Positions 14,288 through 23,500 of a DNA stretch of 49,176 nt are shown here, one piece after another (the stretch's first letter is position 1; each line of letters opens with the position of its first letter). The position numbers and the translations under genes are program-made. The notes under the pieces were generated by a model. The model was given only the letters and a program-made list of their open reading frames with translations, was not told the origin of the DNA and did no database searches. The DNA comes from an uncultured Clostridia bacterium (GTDB lineage Bacteria; Bacillota; Clostridia; Oscillospirales; Acutalibacteraceae), in the NCBI GenBank assembly GCA_947584595.1, contig CANPWP010000014.1:1-49176 (forward strand), in the 5' to 3' direction.

Positions 14288-14698
14288 TTAAAGACCTTTA
14301 ATTTGTTTCATATATGGCAACGCCCTTTTCATTCGTTCTACTTGTCTGTGAGACCAGGTTCCGGACTTTGAATTTCGGTAGTGTTTTATATACTGTTCAA
14401 ATTCTTCAACGGTGCATTGACCGCCTCCGATAGCCTCAAGAATTGTTTGCGCTCCGTCACACTTAATGGCCTTTAATGTATCTGCTTCTATTTCTCTTCC
14501 TCCGGGAAAAGATTGATAGGGGGAAAGGCGACACAACGGTAAATATCCATCTATCATATTTCTCCCTATGTTCCATATAGAATAACCTACAGGAACATAA
14601 TTTATAATTTCAAATACATTTTCGCCAACCGTTATAGTTTTAATCTCGTTCATAGTTTTTTGTTCTCCTCTCATTGAAATTCCTGCGTTTTTTGACAT
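14288..14698 (-). CDS. Element-associated protein of unknown function
   Basis: 136 residues, soluble. A beta-rich start (TITVGENVFEIINYVPVGYS) is followed by WNIGRNMIDGYLPLCRL and a helical C-terminus with YRNSKSGTWSHRQVERMKRA. I recognise it as a type of hypothetical protein frequent in Clostridia conjugative elements, with no known function. AAAGGAG lies upstream of ATG 14698; an internal ATG (codon 16) with GGAGAAC is an alternative start. It is divergent from the HTH regulator at 14888 and shares its control region. Confidence 0.6.
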   Translation of the reverse strand: MSKNAGISMRGEQKTMNEIKTITVGENVFEIINYVPVGYSIWNIGRNMIDGYLPLCRLSPYQSFPGGREIEADTLKAIKCDGAQTILEAIGGGQCTVEEFEQYIKHYRNSKSGTWSHRQVERMKRALPYMKQIKGL

Positions 14699-14740
14699 AA
14701 TAATAACTCCTTTGAAAATAATTTATTTTTTTCTTTTCTT

Positions 14741-14860
14741 TATGTATATATTATACACGAATTTTCGTTAATTTTCAATTGGTAAAATGCACGAATATTA
14801 ATGTATATAATTGTGTATTTTGTACATTGTTTTTCGTGTGTATTTTTGTTATAATTTTGA
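14741..14860. promoter_or_regulatory. Divergent control region of the HTH module
   Basis: Contains -10-like TATAAT on both strands (minus near 14750; plus near 14850, GTTATAAT) and several CGAAT/ATTCG and ACACGAA/TTCGTGT half-sites likely bound by the HTH protein at 14888. The first 36 bp match the region at 11959-11995. Confidence 0.45.
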
Positions 14861-14887
14861 ATAATAAAAATAAAGGGGGATTTTATA

Positions 14888-15100
14888 ATGTCATTAAAAT
14901 ATAAATTTGATGTACTTGAAGCTTTGAAACAGTCAGGGTATACAACATACAAAATACGAAAAGAAAAATTATTTGCTGAATCAACATTACAAAAGTTTAG
15001 AAATGGACAAGTGATTTCTGCCGATAATCTCAATTGCCTTTGTAAATGCTTAAATCTTCAGCCAGGCGATATACTTGAATATGTTCCTGATGAAGAATAA
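14888..15100 (+). CDS. Cro/CI-type HTH regulator
   Basis: 70 residues forming a single helix-turn-helix domain: VLEALKQSGYTTYKIRKEKL, then AESTLQKFRNGQVISADNL and LCKCLNLQPGDILEY, the pattern of short XRE/YozG-type repressors. AAAGGGGG precedes the ATG. It lies divergently from the gene at 14698 with operator-like half-sites between, so it probably represses both promoters. Its stop lies one base before palindrome copy 7. Confidence 0.85.
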   Translation: MSLKYKFDVLEALKQSGYTTYKIRKEKLFAESTLQKFRNGQVISADNLNCLCKCLNLQPGDILEYVPDEE

Positions 15101-15101
15101 C

Positions 15102-15118
15102 TGTCCCTCCGAGGGACA
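15102..15118 (+). repeat. 17-bp dispersed palindrome, copy 7
   Basis: TGTCCCTC-C-GAGGGACA, one base after the HTH gene stop. It is the last of seven copies packed into 5.3 kb and is followed by the same ATTCTTTTTT/CTCTGCTTTAGG sequence as copy 5. Confidence 0.88.
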
Positions 15119-15305
15119 CAAAATTCTTTTTTCTCTGCTTTAGGGGGCTTCGACAGCCGGCACGGAGAAAGCCTGTGTCGTTTAGTAACTGCCCAGGTGA
15201 AATTATAATTGCCTGAAAGCTACACTTCTTAATCTGACGCTTTGCTTACTATATAGCGTCCCAATTAAAACTTAATTTAAATACCACTATACCACTGAGA
15301 AAAAC

Positions 15306-15340
15306 AAAACCTTTGCATTTCACTTGCAAAGGTTTTTTCT
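15306..15340 (+). terminator. Strong intrinsic terminator
   Basis: AAAACCTTTGCA/TGCAAAGGTTTT with a 7-base loop and a continuing T-run. Between 15145 and 15306 there is no gene; the stretch begins GGGGGCTTCGACAGCC and may belong to a transcribed non-coding RNA ending here. Confidence 0.7.
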
Positions 15341-15425
15341 AAATTAGAATTATATTAATTTAAGAGCTATCGTTTCAGCTACCCTCGAAAATCGCTTTCT
15401 CATAGAGGTGATTTTGCAGGATAAA

Positions 15426-15481
15426 GGAGTAATATTACAAGTAATATTACTCCGTCCACAACAGCCCACAGTGTGGGCTGT
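15426..15481. terminator. Two near-perfect hairpins after the conjugation operon
   Basis: GGAGTAATATTAC/GTAATATTACTCC (13-bp arms, 2-base loop, 15426-15453) and ACAGCCCACA-G-TGTGGGCTGT (10-bp arms around one base, 15461-15481) followed by TTTT on the plus strand. They separate the plus-strand module array from the minus-strand conjugation genes. Confidence 0.6.
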
Positions 15482-15490
15482 TTTAATGCG

Positions 15491-15595
15491 GTTACTTTTA
15501 CAGTTACTTTTTTCAAAAACAATCCATTTTTCATTTATGTTTTTAAAATATTAAGTTAATAACTGGTTTTTTATAACAGTTACTTTTACAGTTAC
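15491..15595 (+). repeat. Pair of direct repeats near the rep-like gene
   Basis: GTTACTTTTACAGTTAC occurs at 15491-15507 and 15579-15595, itself built from two GTTAC units. It sits between the terminators and the 3' end of the rep-like gene, a plausible protein-binding or origin-related site, function unknown. No gene is visible in 15340-15636. Confidence 0.5.
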
Positions 15596-15635
15596 CTTAC
15601 TCATTATTCTAAAAACGAACAAAAAATATATATGA

Positions 15636-16982
15636 CTACAAGTTAAAATTTTTTATATGATGCCAAATTAATGCCTTTAAGTATTCGTAAGGTTTTGAAA
15701 TATTATATTTATTTCTTACAAGCTGATAATGATAAACTACTTCCATAATCAAATCTCTTAACGAGCAGCCGTCAATTTCTTTTTCTATGCAATCATTTAA
15801 GTATGCAAACAAATCTTTTGTTTTTACACATTGTTTCGCATAGATGTGATGGTCTTCTACGCAGAGCATTTCAATCAGCGCTTGTACAGCTTTTTTATAA
15901 AGCTTAGTAAAGCTATCAGATTCCATTTCAAGATAATCTTCATAACGGGTAAGATTATAAATCATATCTCTAATCATTTTCTTGTCAGTAGTGTAAGTAA
16001 CAGATTTAAGGTTAGTTGCATAAGAAATAACTTTATGATTAGATGAAGATATATATATATTACTGTTATTATTGGTAATGTTATTATTGTCGCAATTTTC
16101 CGGACACGGTAATGTCTCATTTTCCCTGACACGGTTACGATTTATAATGTCATCATTTTCCGGACACGGTGAAACATCAGCATTTATGGTGCTTTTTAAA
16201 ATGTCTCTTTTTTCCGGACACGGTAAATCCTCAGTATTTATGCGGTTTTTTATAATGTCTTCATTTCCCGGACACGGTGATTTTTCTTCAGACGTTGTAT
16301 CAGTTGTTTTATTTACTGCTTCAGGATTGCTGTTGAGGATATAATCATTAACATTAAATTTGCCGTTTGAGTTATGGCGTTGTTTTACAGTAATATATCC
16401 AAACTCTATAAGCTGATTTAAAGCGTTATAATATACCTCCTTGGATAAGCAGAGAAAAGTACATATAGTTTTTCTGTGAGGATATGTACAAGAGCCTGCC
16501 TGTGCTAAGGAATAAAAAAAGGCAATAAGACCTTTTGCTTTTATGGATAGTCTTTTATCGCACATAATCATTTTTGGAACAAAGCCATAACCGTGTGCAT
16601 TTATTCCGTCCAGCAAAAGTAAGCTCTCATTTTTATTTCTTTGTGCAAGCTCTTTAACCTTTTTGGGATTATTGCAAATGGTATAAACATTTTTATTTTT
16701 ATATCCTTTAGCTTTAGAAATTTTAACATATCCGTTTTCAAGCAACGGCTTAAAATACTTATAATAAGCGTTCTTGCTTATTTTTAAATCAGACAGGATA
16801 GTTTCCCTTTTTGGAAAAATAGTTCGTCCTGCGCCTAAAAAAGAGCAGAAATAAGCGTATATAGCTTTTGATTGAATAGGCATATCTAAATCAAACATAA
16901 ATGCTTGAGATACTATACCGTAGCCTTGAGAATTTACTCCTTCAAGCTCCAAAATGTCTTCAAATGTTTTTTCTTTACACAT
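15636..16982 (-). CDS. Replication-initiator-like protein with tandem winged helices
   Basis: 448 residues. Two similar winged-helix domains occur at about 10-100 and 122-215, opening GVNSQGYGIVSQAFMFDLDM and GINAHGYGFVPKMIMCDKRL. Each has the KAIYAY/KGLIAF helix and a recognition helix before GYVKI/GYITV. A middle segment (about 235-300) carries four PCPEN/PCPGN repeats of 18-20 residues. The C-terminal helical domain (about 330-448) resembles replication initiator C-termini of Clostridia elements. It probably binds the element origin. The DNA encoding the repeats forms iteron-like units (16098-16278). It is the last gene of the minus-strand conjugation region. Confidence 0.7.
   Translation of the reverse strand: MCKEKTFEDILELEGVNSQGYGIVSQAFMFDLDMPIQSKAIYAYFCSFLGAGRTIFPKRETILSDLKISKNAYYKYFKPLLENGYVKISKAKGYKNKNVYTICNNPKKVKELAQRNKNESLLLLDGINAHGYGFVPKMIMCDKRLSIKAKGLIAFFYSLAQAGSCTYPHRKTICTFLCLSKEVYYNALNQLIEFGYITVKQRHNSNGKFNVNDYILNSNPEAVNKTTDTTSEEKSPCPGNEDIIKNRINTEDLPCPEKRDILKSTINADVSPCPENDDIINRNRVRENETLPCPENCDNNNITNNNSNIYISSSNHKVISYATNLKSVTYTTDKKMIRDMIYNLTRYEDYLEMESDSFTKLYKKAVQALIEMLCVEDHHIYAKQCVKTKDLFAYLNDCIEKEIDGCSLRDLIMEVVYHYQLVRNKYNISKPYEYLKALIWHHIKNFNL
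16098..16278 (-). repeat. Iteron-like repeats inside the rep-like gene
   Basis: TTCCGGACACGGT or a one-base variant occurs at 16098, 16158, 16212 and 16266, with a degenerate copy near 16122. Spacing is 60, 54 and 54 bp. In protein these are the PCPEN repeats. Replication origins with iterons inside the initiator gene are known for other replicons; here that is a hypothesis. Confidence 0.5.
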
Positions 16983-17051
16983 TTAAAAATTCCCCTTTAG
17001 CTTATAAATAAAAATTTTGACAAAAATAAAAACCTGCTGCAACGCAACAGG

Positions 17052-18812
17052 TTAAGATAGATATTCATTCGATATTAATTTTTTATCGATTGATATTTCA
17101 GCAGGTTCAAAACTGCTGTATTTTCTTTTAATTGCAGTCATAAGAGATTGACTGTCAGCATATTCGACCGTTCTGTATGCTTTGTTTTTAATTTCATATG
17201 GTTTATCTTCAAATTTGATACCCCAGTCCGTAGCTTTATATAATCTCATTTCTGCGGCCTTCATTCCTGTTTTTTTCATAATCCATTGGCCTTTTTCAAG
17301 TTCCATTATCTGATCCGCAGTCATTAACGGCATTTTAGCCATATTAAGACTTGTCTGACTTGAGGAGTTACCGTAACCGCTCCTATGAGAAATAGAACCC
17401 GACTGAACTGTTTTTGTACCAAGCTTTTTTGAAAAGACTTCTGCGTCATCAGACAAAGGCGCCTGAAAGCTGAATAATAAGTTTTGACAGCTGCTCTTTA
17501 TAGTTTCTGCAACATCTTTGCCGTAGTTCTTATTTAACTGTGATAAACTTTGCAGAAAAGGATTTATTATAATATTTCTGGAACGTCCTGCACTAAACAT
17601 CTGCTCAACGTTATCGATTTTATTATAAGTTCCGAACTCGTCCATCCAATATACTGTTCTTACAGGAAGTTTAATATCAGGATATTGTTCGGCGGCCTTA
17701 AGTGCTTCGTTATAGGATTGTCGAATAATAAGATTTATCATAAAGTTTTTTGTATTGGATTTTTCGTCAATTACAAAAAATATAACTCCTCTGCTATTTA
17801 TAAAGTCATCAATATTAAATCCGTCATCAAAGCAAATAATTTGTTCAATTTCGGCATCAATAAACTTTAACATTTGTGTCATTGCGGTTGACATAACGCT
17901 TGCAACGGTCTTAAATTCCTGTGTTGCTGTAGGAGCTAATAAATCTTTGGAGATATGCCCTTCAGGAAGTAACATATAAAGCTTTGATAAATATAAAGTA
18001 GGAAGTACATTCTTTTTACCTACTGTATCGGGATCGACTTCCATAAGTTGTCTTATAACCCTGAAAACCGAAACAATGTGCCTTTGCGGTTTAGGACATA
18101 ATTCAGATACAAGTAATGTAATGCCGGCAATGATACCTTCGCCTGCTGTGTAGAAGAATTGGTTTTGCCCGGCAGACTTCAATCCGTCCATATGTATAAC
18201 AGTATCGCCAATGTTTTTTGCGTAGGCTTCAGCAAGTGCTTTATCAGCTAAATCATTTGTTACACTAAATTTGTCTATATATTTATTGACTAAGTATAAA
18301 AAATTATAAGGTGCAGATTTAAAGGGATAACGCAAGTCAATAATATAAGGTTTACGGTGATAGTACTTTTCAATTATGGGAGCATATTTATTAAAGGCAT
18401 TGCCTTTTGTATCGGTAACGAAACAGGGCATACCTACAGCCGCAGCGTATTCGAGGTTAGGGTAGAGGATTGATTCTGTTTTTCCGCCTCCGGGAGCTGA
18501 TACGATCATAGTATGGTTATCATCGGTATCAATATAGGCTTTAATTTTATTGCCGTGCTTTTCTGAACCTACTATAATGCCTTGTATAGTTGGAATATTT
18601 ATTCCTTTTCGCCAAAGTTCAGGTGTGTAGTCTATTATTTTAAAGTTCCTTTTTAATTCTTGCTTTGACGCCCAGTCAGCAGTACCGTATTGTCCGTCAC
18701 CTGTTTTTTTAGCTTTAATTTTATTCAGATTGCCCCTACCGGATAAAATCATAGGCACTACGGATAAAGCTATAATAACTGCGGAAAGTATTAATATTGC
18801 TGATAAATTCAA
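17052..18812 (-). CDS. virD4: VirD4/TraG-type conjugative coupling ATPase
   Basis: 586 residues. One N-terminal membrane helix (1-22) is followed by a RecA-like ATPase with Walker A SAPGGGKTES (about residue 110), the strand VTDTKGNAF and Walker B VYWMDEFGTYN. It couples the relaxase-DNA complex to the type IV secretion channel at the inner membrane. The gene overlaps the TOPRIM gene by 4 bp (ATGA), indicating co-translation. Length is typical of Gram-positive VirD4 proteins. It appears intact. Confidence 0.9.
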   Translation of the reverse strand: MNLSAILILSAVIIALSVVPMILSGRGNLNKIKAKKTGDGQYGTADWASKQELKRNFKIIDYTPELWRKGINIPTIQGIIVGSEKHGNKIKAYIDTDDNHTMIVSAPGGGKTESILYPNLEYAAAVGMPCFVTDTKGNAFNKYAPIIEKYYHRKPYIIDLRYPFKSAPYNFLYLVNKYIDKFSVTNDLADKALAEAYAKNIGDTVIHMDGLKSAGQNQFFYTAGEGIIAGITLLVSELCPKPQRHIVSVFRVIRQLMEVDPDTVGKKNVLPTLYLSKLYMLLPEGHISKDLLAPTATQEFKTVASVMSTAMTQMLKFIDAEIEQIICFDDGFNIDDFINSRGVIFFVIDEKSNTKNFMINLIIRQSYNEALKAAEQYPDIKLPVRTVYWMDEFGTYNKIDNVEQMFSAGRSRNIIINPFLQSLSQLNKNYGKDVAETIKSSCQNLLFSFQAPLSDDAEVFSKKLGTKTVQSGSISHRSGYGNSSSQTSLNMAKMPLMTADQIMELEKGQWIMKKTGMKAAEMRLYKATDWGIKFEDKPYEIKNKAYRTVEYADSQSLMTAIKRKYSSFEPAEISIDKKLISNEYLS

Positions 18813-19750
18813 TGTTTTTCACTCCTTTGATTTTTAAGCATCTCATTCCAATCCTTTTGTGTAGGAACGTCAATTTTTATATTGTAGGTATCGGACAATA
18901 ATTTTTTTACCTTTTGAGCAAATACCTGTCCATGATTTATGCCGTCTGAGCTGTTTAGGTCATTGTCGGTTGCAACAACGATATTTTTTATATGCGGATA
19001 ATCATCTAACAGTTGTCTTAACGGCTGATACTTTAAACCTCCGAGTGCAATATAGTTTTCCGATTTCCAGTTTGTATCTAATAAAAACAAATCAATGTAA
19101 CTAAACAAATCAATAAAAGCTTCAAACACATACAGGGTATCTGATGTACCAATGTGCTTGAAGCTGTATTTTTTATCGCAATTATTAAGTTCTCTGCAAA
19201 AGGGTATGTTATTCATCGTTCCTTTAAGTCCGGCATATTTAACAGTACCTCTTTTATTTTTAGCAATAAAAACAATATTATGGTTGTCTTTATCTTCATA
19301 TATAAGGTTTTTTCGTACAAAATATTCAACAATTTCATATCTTATATGTCTTGTTCTGCATAAATAGGCATATAATCGTTTATTATTGCTGTTTCTCTGA
19401 GGTAATATTATATTGCATTTCTTGTGATGAACGACAGGTAAATCCATTTTTGCTATATCTTCAGGTCTTGATTTTGAAGAAGCTATGTAATTGCCGTTTA
19501 AAAGAGTTATTACTGCGTCCTGAAAGCTGAAATTAAAAAACTCCATTAAAAAATTCACGGCAGTACCTTTATCTCCTGTTGAATGACGGTACCATACATG
19601 ACCTCTGAATTTTACGCTGTCGTGTTTCTCCCACATATATTCCGTACCGGATCTTAACACCGTTTCACCGACACTTTCGAGATAATCTTTAATACTTGAA
19701 TGATGAGCTTTGTATAACTCTTCATCAGTAAATGGTATATATTTTGACAT
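18809..19750 (-). CDS. TOPRIM-domain (DUF3991-like) primase-related protein
   Basis: 313 residues. The N-terminal half resembles the DUF3991/CHC2-related region of mobile-element primase-like proteins (HSSIKDYLESVGE, RGHVWYRHSTGDKGTAVNFL). The C-terminal half is a TOPRIM fold with the Glu strand DTLYVFEAFIDLFSYI and the Asp motif IVVATDNDLNSSDG, the metal-binding set of primases. The zinc-ligand Cys/His pattern of CHC2 is not preserved. It probably primes or processes single-stranded DNA after transfer. It lies between sortase and virD4 in the operon. Confidence 0.75.
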   Translation of the reverse strand: MSKYIPFTDEELYKAHHSSIKDYLESVGETVLRSGTEYMWEKHDSVKFRGHVWYRHSTGDKGTAVNFLMEFFNFSFQDAVITLLNGNYIASSKSRPEDIAKMDLPVVHHKKCNIILPQRNSNNKRLYAYLCRTRHIRYEIVEYFVRKNLIYEDKDNHNIVFIAKNKRGTVKYAGLKGTMNNIPFCRELNNCDKKYSFKHIGTSDTLYVFEAFIDLFSYIDLFLLDTNWKSENYIALGGLKYQPLRQLLDDYPHIKNIVVATDNDLNSSDGINHGQVFAQKVKKLLSDTYNIKIDVPTQKDWNEMLKNQRSEKH

Positions 19751-19762
19751 ATTATCATCTCC

Positions 19763-20542
19763 TTAAACTCTCTCACATACAACAATATAACGGTTAAAGC
19801 TGCCGTGTCCGTCTGAAATACAAGTCATTAAAGTAAGCAAATCCTTTCCTTTTTGAATATAAATATCTTTAGTTTCTGTCTTTGTAACAACTTTTGTTTC
19901 AATAACCTTATAATTTAAAGTTTGCCAATAATTTGTTACGGAAACATTATCGGATATGTTCAAGTTTGTTATGTTATCAAAGAATATCTGACCTATATAA
20001 CCAGTGTGACCTGAGATAACGGTGTTATTGTTTTTTCCGCCTATGGGCAAAGAGGTATAACATAAATGAGTTGCTCCATAGCTCATATTAGTTTCATTTG
20101 CACCAAGATATATGGGTAGATTAAGGTTGATAGAAGGTGCAGAAATATAACCGTAAATACCGTTATATATGCCATAATCTTTAAGGTTTAATGCTGAGTA
20201 CTCGTAGTCTTTATTAAGTATTGTAGGTTGATTGCTTTGTAAGTTTTGATTATATTTAAGACTGTCCTTGTATAGTCTGTCTAAATCATATTTATACACT
20301 ATAGGTATATCTGATATTCTGTTGCCTTTTTCATCTATCGGATATCCCTCTTTGTCTATTTCATTATTATTTAAACCGTCATCATATGAACCGTCTTTAA
20401 TATTTCCGGCTGTAATATTAAATGTATTAATTTTATCGGTTACTGTATTCAAACCAATTTGATTTGATATTGAAGGGTACAGAAAAAAACACAGAGCACA
20501 TATTGTCAATATAAAAGCAATAATTGTTATTAATTTTTTCAT
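19763..20542 (-). CDS. Sortase embedded in the conjugation operon
   Basis: 259 residues with one N-terminal membrane helix and a long variable linker. The catalytic domain shows the His in TVISGHTGYIG, the Cys in LLTLMTCISDGHG and the Arg in NRYIVVCER. These match sortases; the IGGKNNNTVISGHTG form is class C-like. The usual class C C-terminal membrane helix is absent. Sortases join LPxTG-type proteins to peptidoglycan or to each other as pili. It is one of two in this operon, and substrates are probably the LPQTG pilin and adhesin encoded at 33430-38408. Confidence 0.85.
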   Translation of the reverse strand: MKKLITIIAFILTICALCFFLYPSISNQIGLNTVTDKINTFNITAGNIKDGSYDDGLNNNEIDKEGYPIDEKGNRISDIPIVYKYDLDRLYKDSLKYNQNLQSNQPTILNKDYEYSALNLKDYGIYNGIYGYISAPSINLNLPIYLGANETNMSYGATHLCYTSLPIGGKNNNTVISGHTGYIGQIFFDNITNLNISDNVSVTNYWQTLNYKVIETKVVTKTETKDIYIQKGKDLLTLMTCISDGHGSFNRYIVVCERV

Positions 20543-20553
20543 AAGTACAGCTC

Positions 20554-23500
20554 CTAATAATCGAAGTCTTGTTGTTTATCATCTACAGCTTGGCCGGCAT
20601 ATATTTTTTGGATTTTTTCTTTTTTAAGTATCTTACTGTCAGAATAATACCGTTTCTTAAACATATTTGATGTTTCATTTTTAATCATATTACCCAAATG
20701 GCAAATTGTAGTTGCAACAGCCATAGCAGCAACTTGATTTTCTTGCTCTGCTTCATTTATTTTTTGCTGTGCTTTCATATTTCCAAGTTCCAAGGACTTT
20801 TTATACCAGGAAACAGCTTTATCAATGTCACGCTCTACTCCTAAGCCATAATTATACATTTGACCAATTCTATAACTAATATTGCCGTCCGGCTTTTCAT
20901 TGAACCTCTTATTGTATAATTCAAAAGCCTTTTTAAAGTATTGCTGAGCTGTTTCATTGTTTTTAAGGCCATAATCATCTTTATAATAAATATATCCAAG
21001 TTGATAGTAAGCGTCAGCGTTTCCAAATTGTGCAGATTTTTCAAACCATTTTGCTGCTTCAAAAATGTTTGTATTCGTACCTTGACCGTTAAAGTACATC
21101 TGAGCAATTCTGTAGGATATAAAATCTTCCGGTTTTTTATTGTAATTATCTGTATATAGGTCTAAAGCCTTTTTATAATATTCATTTGAAATAACATCAT
21201 TTTTTAACACGTATTTATTAGATGAATAAATATCGCCGAGTTTATAAGCAGCATGAGAAATATTTTGTTCAGCAGATTTTTTTAGCCACTCAATTCCATT
21301 GTCAGTATTACCTTCATCAAGTTCTTTGTTTCCTAAAGCATATTGTGCATAAGGATTTTCAAGTTCTGCTGATATCTCTAAATATAAGTTGGCCTTTTCA
21401 GTATCTTGTTGTAAATCTTTTCCTTCGGAATATAGCTTAAATAGGGAGTAGGCAGAATTTGAATTTCCGTTAAAGGTTGCTTTATTAAGCCATTTTACAG
21501 CTTCATCAATGTTTTTTTCTGTACCCTTTCCTTCAAGATACATTTTTCCTATACGATACTCAGCTGTAGCATTTTTATTTTCATCTTCAGCTTTTATGTA
21601 ACCTTTTAAAGCATTAGAATAATACTCTTGACTTTTTTGCTCATTTTGCAGATCGTATTCCTTAGATGAATAGATATAGCCTAATTGATAATTAGCGTCA
21701 GGATTTTTAAGCTGTGCAGACTTTTCAAACCATTTAACTGCCTCAGTAATGTTTTTATCTGTTCCTTGACCGTTAAGGTACATCTGGGCAATTCTGTAGG
21801 ATATAAAATCTTCTGGTTTTTTATTGTAATTATCTTTATATAGGTCTAAAGCCTTTTTATAATATTCATTTGAAATAACATCATTTTTTAACACGTATTC
21901 ATTAGATGAATAAATATCGCCGAGCTTATAAGCAGCGTGAGAAATATTTTGTTCGGCAGATTTTTTTAGCCACTCAATTCCATTGTCAGTATTACCTTCA
22001 TCAAGTTCTTTGTTTCCTAAAGCATATTGTGCATAAGGATTTTCAAGTTCTGCTGATATCTCTAAATATAAGTTGGCCTTTTCAGTATCTTGTTGTAAAT
22101 CTTTTCCTTCGGAATATAGCTTAAATAGGGAGTAGGCAGAATTTGAATTTCCGTTAAAGGTTGCTTTATTAAGCCATTTTACAGCTTCATCAATGTTTTT
22201 TTCTGTACCCTTTCCTTCAAGATACATTTTTCCTATACGATACTCAGCTGTAGCATTTTTATTTTCATCTTCAGCTTTTATGTAACCTTTTAAAGCATTA
22301 GAATAATACTCTTGACTTTTTTGCTCATTTTGCAGATCGTATTCCTTAGATGAATAGATATAGCCTAATTGATAATTAGCGTCAGGATTTTTAAGCTGTG
22401 CAGCTTTATCAAACCATTCTATAGCTTTATCAATACTTTTTTCGGCTCCTGAACCTGTTAAATATAAATTTGCAATTCGAATTTCGGTGAAAGCGTCATG
22501 TATTTCATCTTCCTGCTTTATAAGACCCTCAAGAGTTTTATTATAAAGTTTATAAATAGTTTCTTTATCCACATCAAATGTCTTAGTGTTATTCTCATAA
22601 AGTTTTGCAAGTTCATAGTTTGCCATAACTACTCTATCAGACGATTTTACAAAATAGTCCCTTGCAGTTTCTAAATTGACCTTTACTCCTTCACCTTTAA
22701 GGTACATATGACCCAATTTGTATTCTGCATAACTATCCTTTTGTTCTGCAGCTTTGGTGTAATAATTTATAGCTTCTTCATAGCTTTGTTCTACTCCTAA
22801 GCCGTAATAATATTGGTTTCCTATATAATAATTGGCATGATTGTAACCGTTTTCTGCTGCAAGGCCAAACGTTTGCAATGATTTATAATAATTTTGTTCA
22901 ACACCCTCTCCTTTTAAGTACATACGGCCCATTAAGTATTCTTTGTATGCATCTTCATTAGATACGTTAGGATAATATTTTATATTATCTATGTTATCTT
23001 CTATAGCATCAAAAAAGTCACTGTTTTTAATTTCCATTTTAAATGTATAGAATGCTTTTTTACAGTATTCATTTCCGAGTTCTTTATCAATTTCAATATC
23101 TTCTGCACCATATAAGTACATTTGCCCCAGTCGATATGAAGCCATACCGTGGTTAAATTGATCTGATGCAATACCATACCACATCATTGCTAAAGAAGTA
23201 TCTTTTTCTGTACCTATTCCAAATTTATAACAGTTGGCAAGTTCAAAGCATATATCTCCATTACGAGTATCAAAATCATCTGTAAGTATTTTTAATGCTT
23301 TAAATACCTGCACATCTGCATTATCACTTTTAAAAATAGATTTGGTAAAAATTTTTTTAAATTCAGCGTAGTCCGGCTCATAAGAATAAAAAACGTGATT
23401 AGGATAGTGCTTAAGATAATAATTTATAGGGTTTTTACTTTGTTTTTGTACCGGTGCAAAGTCATACGATGTTGTAGTGTTGTAATCATTTTTATTAAAA

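Noticed and set aside
15145..15306. Possible tmRNA (starts GGGGGCTTCGACAG)
   Set aside because: The start resembles the tmRNA 5' end but there is no tag frame ending in ALAA or similar and no matching tRNA-like 3' half; only the terminator is solid.
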